Shown piece after piece: positions 56,958 to 64,000 of a stretch of 64,000 nucleotides of DNA. The DNA is from Linanthus parryae. Its lineage: Eukaryota; Streptophyta; Magnoliopsida; Ericales; Polemoniaceae. The stretch covers positions 2,102,908 to 2,166,907 of the forward strand of contig JALGPY010000033.1 in the NCBI GenBank assembly GCA_023055425.1, in the 5' to 3' direction. Under the pieces are notes generated by a model. The model was given only the letters and a program-made list of their open reading frames with translations. It was not told where the DNA came from and did no database searches. Position 1 is the first letter of the stretch. Every line of letters begins with the position of its first letter. The position numbers and the translations under genes were made by a program.

Positions 56958-57404
56958 ATTGGAATCTCCTTGAGGATGTGTAAATGACACAACCTGAGGG
57001 TTTTGAGGATCCAAAGCAAGCCAACAAAGTTTGTAAGCAGTAATGATCCATTTATGGATTGAATCAAGCTTCTAGGAGTTGGAAGCGACATTTTGATGAA
57101 GTAGTCAAAGAGTTTGGCTTCATCAGAAACGAAGATAAATCTTGGGTCTACAAGAAGGTTAGTGGGAGCTCTATTTATTTTATGGTCTTGTATGTGGATG
57201 ACATACTACTCATTGGAAACGACATTGCCATGCTGCAATCTGTTAAATATTGGCTGGGAAAGTGTTTCTCAATAAAAGACTTAGGTGAAGGAGCCTATAT
57301 ACTCGGTATAAAGATCTATAGAGATAGATCTAAAAAGGCAGCTCGGCCTAAGTCAAAGTACATATATAGACAAGGTGCTGAAGCGGTTCAGCATGCAAGA
57401 TTCC
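56958..57404 (+). pseudogene. Angela reverse transcriptase fragment (probably rest of #3)
   Basis: Starts mid-domain at NLLEDV, then TQPEGFEDPKQANKVCK, NQASRSWKRHFDEVVKEFGF, LYVDDILLIGND (YVDD kept) and YILGIKIYRDRSKK. It has a TAA-type stop near 56,983 and further changes, and ends in QHARF at the LTR of copy #4. Its orientation equals copy #3. Relative to copy #4 about 1.3 kb between 61,733 and 63,047 is absent, as if one deletion removed it with the end of the Tat element. Confidence 0.85.
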
Positions 57405-58391
57405 TGTTGGAATAGATGCCCTAGAGGCAATCTAGTTTAGTATGAATTTATTTGTGGCTAGAAATTCATTTATTTATTGGATATTTAATATAATGAAGTC
57501 CTTAGATTTACAATTGTGTTTATCTTAAATATCCCTAGTCTAGTATAATGATTAATGGGACAATTATCTATAGACTAGCATGGGGTTGGATTGATATAGA
57601 GATATCATGATCCAACACATAGGTGTGCATTAAGGGTAATGACGCACTGGATTGACCCATCTCCGAGAAGGCTACATACACGTTATGTTGAGTCACAAGC
57701 GCTTCTCGCGGTGCAGTGGTATTGTCATCCTTAGACTTGAAGTCACTAGATACTCTAGTTGTGGATTATTGTGATTTTGGTAGCGTTAAACGCTACACCG
57801 TAACTGGGTAGTTATAAAGGCGTGTACTGGATACAATAAGAAGCAAGCTTAGAGATCGTAGTGGACGTAGATTGAATTTGTCCCTCCCACATAACAGGAG
57901 AAAATATCCTAGGCCACTCGAGGGATAGTGCTTATAGAATGTCTGGCTAGACACAAATAAATCAATATGGGATATTGATGTTATTTGCACGAATAAGGCT
58001 ATTCCCATGGATCGAGAAACTATGGATTGGATATACGAGTGTGACTTGTATGTCTCGTGTCTAATCCGGATATAGAGACAAAGGGATGAGACAATTACTT
58101 GTACAAAGGTTGTCAAGATGACTATTCTATTAGTTGGCTATAATGGATGTTTTGCTAGAAACCGCTCCATATTAGCAAATAGTTGCTACCAACTAGATAG
58201 AACCTATGGGGTCACACGCTAGATAGAGTTGAACTAGATTTGGGAATTAATTAATTGGATTAATTAATTAGAAGGATCACTTTGCAAAATCTTGCAAACT
58301 TAGTAGGGACTAATTTGAAAGGAAGGGACTAAATTGAATTCTAGTAGGACTAGAATAAGTCCTTTAGGTAGTTAGAAAGGATTTATTGGAC

Positions 58392-58399
58392 TATATAAA
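58392..58399 (+). promoter_or_regulatory. TATA box, Angela #4 LTR
   Basis: TATATAAA in TTGGACTATATAAATGACC. Confidence 0.78.
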
Positions 58400-58402
58400 T
58401 GA

Positions 58403-58449
58403 CCTTCCTTCCTTCCTTCCTTCCTTCCTTCCTTCCTTCCTTCCTTCCC
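58403..58449. repeat. (CTTC)n microsatellite
   Basis: About eleven perfect CTTC units just after the TATA box, in the expected transcription start region. The other LTRs have only one or two units (CTTCCTTCCC near 32,590). Confidence 0.95.
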
Positions 58450-58853
58450 ACACTTATGATTCATTAGATCATAACTTGAGTGGGAGAGAACAAAAAGGAG
58501 AGAGCAAGCAAGCAAGAAGGAGCCGCCGCCCCCGCTTGCTCGCCGCCCCATCCCTGTCGGCCCCAAAGGAGGCCGAACCTCCTTTGGTTTGTCTCGTTTT
58601 GCGTGATTCTTCTTCCTCCTCCTCTTTTCGAGCTAGCACCAAGGAGTGGGAGATCTAGAAATCAAATCTAGGCGTGGATCAACTATAGAGGACGTGACAC
58701 AATTCGCGTTTGAAGTCACCAAAGGAGAACCCTAAGGCGTGTTAATTGATTTCTTCCTTTACCATCGTTATGTCTCTTGACTTGTGATCCTTGGAGGGTT
58801 TTGCATGGTTAATTATTTTTTCCGTTGCGCATCCATGAATCAAAACCCTACAG

Positions 58854-58865
58854 TGGTATCAGAGC
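58854..58865 (+). promoter_or_regulatory. Primer binding site, Angela #4
   Basis: TGGTATCAGAGC, perfect. Confidence 0.94.
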
Positions 58866-60488
58866 CACAAGTCTTAGAGCATAAACGTGGTTTATGTGTT
58901 ACGTTGTGATAGTTTTACACCTTAAATTTTTTATTTATCGCGTAAAACAAGACAAATCAAGCATGGGATGCAGTTTGTCAATAATATATCATAACAAGAT
59001 ATAGTTTTTTGCATTGGATGCATGAATTAGTGAGTTTGAGAAATTTTAGGATCTTAGATCTAGGGTGATGGCATCCTTGGGGAAGAAGGAGTTCTTCCAA
59101 AACAAGGAAACAACCAAACTTGGGCACCAAGCAAGGGATTTGTTTTTGGAAACAACTCCCTAGGAGGTTCGGCCCCCCTAAAGGGACCGCCCCTCTTGCT
59201 TGCCGTCCAAGCTAGGCCGGCCCTAGGGCCTTGCGGTTCACCTTTTTGGGCCCGGGCAATTGGATTGTTGGGCCCATGGATCGTTTCAAACCTAGGAAAT
59301 CCTAAAATCAATTAAAATTGACCAAGCACGTTAAAATTGGATTTTAACTGTTTATGTGCAATTCGCATGGTGATTGGATATGGCCTTAGGATGTGGTTTG
59401 ATGTGGATGTTTAATTTTGTAGTTTGGTTTTACGGCCTTCGAGCTGATCAATTAATTGTAATAATTAATTAGGGTTTTATGGCCTGCGAGCTATTTTTTT
59501 CTCAACTTGTGAGATTTATTTTAGTTAGTATAGATGTTAGCCATTGCCAGATAAAGTAGATTGTTAGCCAAGATTGAAGCAAAGAAGCCCAAAGCCAAAA
59601 GGAGCCACAAAAGATGGAGCATGGAGCATGGAGCATGGAGCATTCCACATGACTATGAAGGATGGACCAAAAGATCAAGACGCATGGAGATGTGTTTGCT
59701 TTTAGGGTTCATAGATAATTCCATTGGCTTGGAATTATCTTAGTTTAGAAAAGGCCATATCCACACCACGTTTTATTTATGTTTTGTGGTTGTTTACTTT
59801 ATTGTCTTATTATTTTGTGGTTGGTGTATGGATGATGCATGCATTAGGATAATAAGATAATTAGACAACCCGGATCTATTATTTGGAGTTGTGCCCAAAT
59901 TCAAATAGATAGATTGGTTGATATTGATCAACAAAACAATTAAAAATTGAATTTAAAATCCCTCAAAATTCAAATATTGTGTTCTTGCCTTCTCGTTATT
60001 TAAACACTCATTATCATCATGATTTATCAAGTTCGTGCGTGCCAAAGCATGGCGACTTGGTTCATAATGATGGAATGCGATGGCACAAGCTAGTAATGTG
60101 CAACTGTTTAAGTAAGAGGTTGAACACAACTAGGCTATTAATATGATTAAGAAACCTAGAGGCAATCAATTGGGATTATCCATATGGATGGATAAATAAG
60201 GAGTTATTTGTCCAATTGAACCAAGAGTTGCATACGGGATGCAATTGGAATTGTTCCTACCTAAAGTAGTCAAATTATGGGTGATTTGCCAAAGCAAGCT
60301 CATAAGGAGATGAAACATGGATCTTGGCCCACTAGAAAATATAAGGATATTTTCCGCATTAATATCTTGACGGTTATTAATCCGTAGAAAAATAGTGGGA
60401 GCTATATTTGATAAACTAGCCATTATTGAATATAGTCAAAAACTCACAAATACTAAAACTTGCGTATTTTCCTTTTGTATAATTCCAA
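58866..60488 (+). other. Angela #4 untranslated leader
   Basis: 1.6 kb. Paired motif ACGGCCTTCGAGCTGATCAA / ATGGCCTGCGAGCT at 59,433-59,490. A GGAGCAT heptamer is repeated four times at about 59,612-59,640 (twice in copy #3). Confidence 0.78.
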
Positions 60489-63400
60489 ATGGAAAACAAC
60501 TCATCGAGTTCACAACATTCCCTACGAGCTGTCCTTGAAAAGGACAAGCTCTCTGGAGCTTACTTTCTTGATTGGTACAGAAACTTGAGAATCGTTCTCA
60601 AGAAAGAATAGAAATTGTACGGAATAGAGGAGCATGTTCCAGAAGGTCCAGAGAACCAAACACCTGCAGCCCTAAAGGCGTATCAAAAGCGTGTTGATGA
60701 CGCTAATGATGCAGCCTGCCTTATGCTATGCACCATGACTTCTGAGCGTCATAAGCAACACGAAAAGATGAATGCTGTCGATATGATCGAGCATCTGAAG
60801 CAGCTCTTCCAAGAGCAGGCAAGGGTTGAGAGGTATGAGGTATCTAAGGCACTTTTCAAGTGTCATCTGGCAGAAGGGAACCCGGTGGGACCCCATGTAC
60901 TCCGTATGATCGGGTACTTGGATAATCTCGCCCGACTGGGGTTCCCGGTTGGCCAAGAGTTGGCAACCGATCTCGTGTTGCAATCGTTGCCCGAGAGTTA
61001 TGGACAGTTCATCATGAGCTATAACATGAAAGAGATCGTGAAACCACTGCCATATTTACTCAATATGTTGAGGACAGCTCAACAGAGCATCAACAAGGGA
61101 AAGGGCAAGCCCATTATGATGGTGCAGAAAGGAAAGGGCAAAAGGTTTGCCTCATCCTCCAAGGGCAAAGGCAAGTCAGTTGCCAAATCCAAGGAACCTG
61201 CCCTTAAGCCTGTTGGTGGCATTGCCAAAGGTGTGACTAAAGGTGAGTGTCACTACTGCAGTCAGCCTTGACACTGGAGGAGGAACTGCCCAAAATATCT
61301 GGAGGACAAGAGGCTTGGAATAGTGATTCCACCACCACCAGGTATTTTTGTTGTAGATGTCATTTTAACTGTCTCTACATCATGGGTATTAGATACTGGA
61401 TGTGGATCTCACATTTGTCGAAATGTGCAGGATCTAAAGAGAAGTAGGAGATTGGCTAAAGGGGAGAGATCTGCGCATTGGGAATGGAGCAAAAGTTGCT
61501 GCGTTGGCCGTGGGCGTGTGCGAGCTATCTCTGCCTTCATGATTAGTTTTAGAATTAAATAATTGCTATTTTGTGCCTTCTATGAGCGGAAACATTATTT
61601 CTATATCTTGTTTGGACAAGGATGGTTTTATTATTTCAATAAAGAACAATTGTTGTTCCTTTTATTTGAATAATATTCACTATTTTAGTGCGCAATTATT
61701 TAATGGACTGTATGTCCTTGATCTAAGAAATCCTGTCTACAACATTAATACCAAGCGGATTAAAATAGATGATTTAAATCCCGCTTATTTATTGAACTGT
61801 CGTTTAGGCCACATAAACGAGAAACGTGTATCTAGACTCCATAAGGATAGACTACTAGACTCATTTGATTTTGAATCATATGAGACATGTGAGGCTTGTT
61901 TATTGGGAAAAATGACAAAGTCCCCTTTCAATAAGAAAGGTGAGAGGACTATTGAGCGATTGGCGCTCATACATAATGATGTGTGTGGGCCATTTTCCAC
62001 ACCTGCCAGGGGTGGTTACGTCTACTTCATTACATTTACTGATGATTACAGTAGATATGGATTTGTGTACCTCATGAGGGCAAAACCCGAATCCTTTGAA
62101 GTGTTCAAAGAATTCAAGAATGAAGTAGAGAAGCAACTTGGCAAAAGTATCAAGGCTCTACGATCAGATCGTGGAGGAGAATACTTGAGCCAAGAGTTTG
62201 ACTACTATCCTAGAGAGTGTGGGATCGTGTCCCAACTCACTCCCCCCGGAACGCCATAATGGAATGGCGTGTCTGAGAGGAGGAATCGAACCCTATTGGA
62301 TATGGTTCGATCTATGATGTGTCAAAGCGATCTTCCATTATGATTTTGGGGCCACACTATATTAAATGCAGCTTTCACCATTAACCGTGTTCCATCTAAA
62401 TCAGTCATGAAGACACCATATGAGATGTGGAGTGGGAGGCGTCCCACACTGTCGTTCATGAGGATTTGGGGCTGCGATGTCTATGTAAAACGTTTACAAT
62501 CAGACAAGCTAGGGCCGAAATTGGATAAATGTAAATTTGTGGAACATGAACAGGAATCACAAGCCGTTGTGGAGCAACCTGTTCATGTAAAACAAGAGCT
62601 TCGTAGATCTAGTAGAGTGCGCCAGGAACCCGAGAGGTATAGACATCTCGTGACCGATTCCATTGACACGATGCTCATAGATTTTGATCCTACTTCCTAT
62701 GAAGAGGCCATGAATGGCCCATACTCTCAGAAGTGGCTAGAATCCATGAGATCCGAGATGGAATCCATGTATACCAACAAAGTATGGACTTTGGTGGAAC
62801 CACCCGAAGGGGCGGGACCCATAGGGTGCAAGTGGGTCTTCAAGAAGAAGATCGAAATGGATGGTAATGTGATTACCTATAAGGGCCGATTGGTGGCTAA
62901 AGGATTCAGACAGATTCATGGTATTGGCTATGATGAAACCTTTTCACCAGTCGCTATGACCAAATCCATCCGAATCCTACTTGCGATTGCAGCATACCAC
63001 GACTATGAGATTTGGAAGATGGATGTCAAAACAGCATTCCATTATGGGAATCTCCTCGAGGACGTGTATATGATACAGCCTGAGGGTTTTGAAGATCCAA
63101 AGCAAGCCAAAAAAGTGTGTAAGCTACAATGGTCCATTTATGGATTGAAGCACGCTTCTAGGAGTTGGAATCGACGTTTTGATGAAGTAGTCAAAGAGTT
63201 TGGCTTCATCAGGAACGAAGATGAGTCTTGTGTCTAAAAGAAGGTTAGTGGGAGCTCTATAGATTTTCTGGTCTTGTATGTGGATGACATACTACTCATT
63301 GGAAACGACGTTCCCATGCTGCAATCTGTTAAATATTGGCTAGGAAAGTGTTTCTCAATGAAGGACTTAGGGGAAGCAGCCTATATACTCGGTATAAAGA

Positions 63401-64000
63401 TCAATAGAGATAGATCAAGGAGACTGCTAGGCCTAAGTCAAAGTACATATATTGACAAGGTGTTGAAATGGTTCAACATGCAAGATTCTAAGAAGGGATT
63501 CTTGCCCATGTCACATGGAATTACTCTTTTGAAGAGTGGTTGTCCTTCCAATGAGATTGAGAGGGAACGCATGAGTAGAATTCCCTATTCCTCGGCCATA
63601 GGATCTATCATGTACGCCTTGTTATGTACTAGACCAGATGTGTCATATGCCTTGAGTATGACAAGCAGATACCCATCCAATCCGGGTGAGAGTCACTGGA
63701 TTGCAGTCAAGAACATCCTAAAGTAATTGAGAAGAACTAAGGATGCTTTCTTGATATTTGGCGATGAGGAAGAGTGGCGTGTAAGGGGTTACACTGATGC
63801 AAGTTTCCTAACTGACAGAGATGACTTTAGCTCACAATCGGGATATGTGTTTTGCCTGAATGGAGCAGCGGTGAGCTGGAAGAGATCCAAGCAAGAGACG
63901 GTGGCTGATTGTACAACTGAGGCTGAGTACATTGCTGCAAATGGCGCAGCAAAGGAAGCTGTTTGGATCAGAAAATTTGTTTCTGAATTTGGTGTGGTTC
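60489..64000 (+). pseudogene. Angela #4 gag-pol polyprotein (pseudogene, incomplete at window end)
   Basis: ATG 60,489 in CCAAATGGAAAAC. Gag carries TAG at codon 41 (60,609). The knuckle CHYCSQP is cut by TGA 61,269-61,271 where copy #3 has Gly. Protease VLDTGCGSHICR is intact; a frameshift follows near 61,468. The integrase zinc site has its first His as Asn (NCRLGH); the D, D, E region has a TAA at 62,257 at the Gln of PQWNG, and a TGA at 62,341. After KCKFV, 57 codons are missing, joining to EHEQESQ. Reverse transcriptase keeps LYVDDILLIGND. Further stops are at 63,235 and 63,724. RNase H (GYTDASF, TTEAEYIAA) runs to the edge. Upstream of the breaks the frame equals copy #2. Confidence 0.92.

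Larger units (their letters stand above)
57405..58852 (+). repeat. Angela #4 5' LTR
   Basis: 1,448 bp, TGTTGGAATAGATGCCC...CAAAACCCTACA. TATATAAA at 58,392-58,399, directly followed by a (CTTC)n run of about 47 bases. Confidence 0.93.
57405..64000 (+). mobile_element. Angela-type copia retrotransposon #4 (3' end outside window)
   Basis: 5' LTR 57,405-58,852, primer site, leader, gag-pol from 60,489 into RNase H at the window edge. It inserted into the reverse transcriptase of the preceding fragment (ATTCC at 57,400-57,404 would be the target duplication). It is inactive: six in-frame stops, one frameshift and a 57-codon deletion. Confidence 0.93.

Noticed and set aside
58372..58658. Short frames across the CTTC repeat
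   Set aside because: Microsatellite translation inside an LTR.

Overview
The window is plant nuclear DNA, most likely from a flowering plant. It is a nest of LTR retrotransposons, and I find no host protein-coding gene, rRNA or tRNA in it. The evidence is the element families present (Angela-type Ty1/copia, Tat-lineage and Athila-like Ty3/gypsy, foldback and MITE-like repeats), initiator-tRNA-Met primer sites, plant-type GT-AG splice signals and AT-rich unique DNA. I could not assign a species.

Layout. (1) 1-5,963: an old, heavily mutated Tat-lineage gypsy remnant on the + strand (archaeal-type RNase H, integrase, 3' hairpin arrays), split by a solo Angela LTR at 69-1,466. (2) 5,964-13,900: Angela copy #1 on the minus strand with target duplication CTTAC, decayed. 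(3) 13,901-31,577: AT-rich, gene-poor DNA with relics: possible LTR debris, Athila-like LTR, primer site and protease pieces, a copia integrase tail, a small internally deleted LTR element, a 140-bp foldback, a long imperfect inverted repeat and a MITE-like repeat. (4) 31,578-35,907: the 5' part of Angela copy #3 on the + strand. (5) 35,908-56,957: a younger Tat-lineage gypsy element on the + strand, itself carrying a ~2.3-kb solo-LTR-like insert (40,383-42,707) and a nearly intact Angela copy #2 (43,775-52,222, minus strand, target duplication ACAAG). (6) 56,958-57,404: an Angela reverse-transcriptase fragment, probably the continuation of copy #3. (7) 57,405-64,000: Angela copy #4 on the + strand, cut by the window end.

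How the genes work together. Each Angela copy is LTR, Met primer site, ~1.5-kb leader, gag, protease, integrase, reverse transcriptase, RNase H, polypurine tract, LTR. Copy #2 is youngest: its two 1,443-bp LTRs differ at about a dozen sites by eye, and its gag-pol has one nonsense codon and one single-base frameshift. The Tat element is LTR, an unusual primer site, gag-protease, reverse transcriptase, gypsy RNase H, a second archaeal-type RNase H, integrase, then a long 3' region with hairpin arrays, a minus-strand TATA box and an antisense spliced ORF.

The most notable signals are in the Tat family. Small hairpins just after the integrase stop have stems that change sequence but stay paired. 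An array of CTATC...GATAG hairpins is shared by an old and a young copy. The integrase N-terminal module looks tandemly duplicated in both copies. An antisense ORF has recognisable splice sites.
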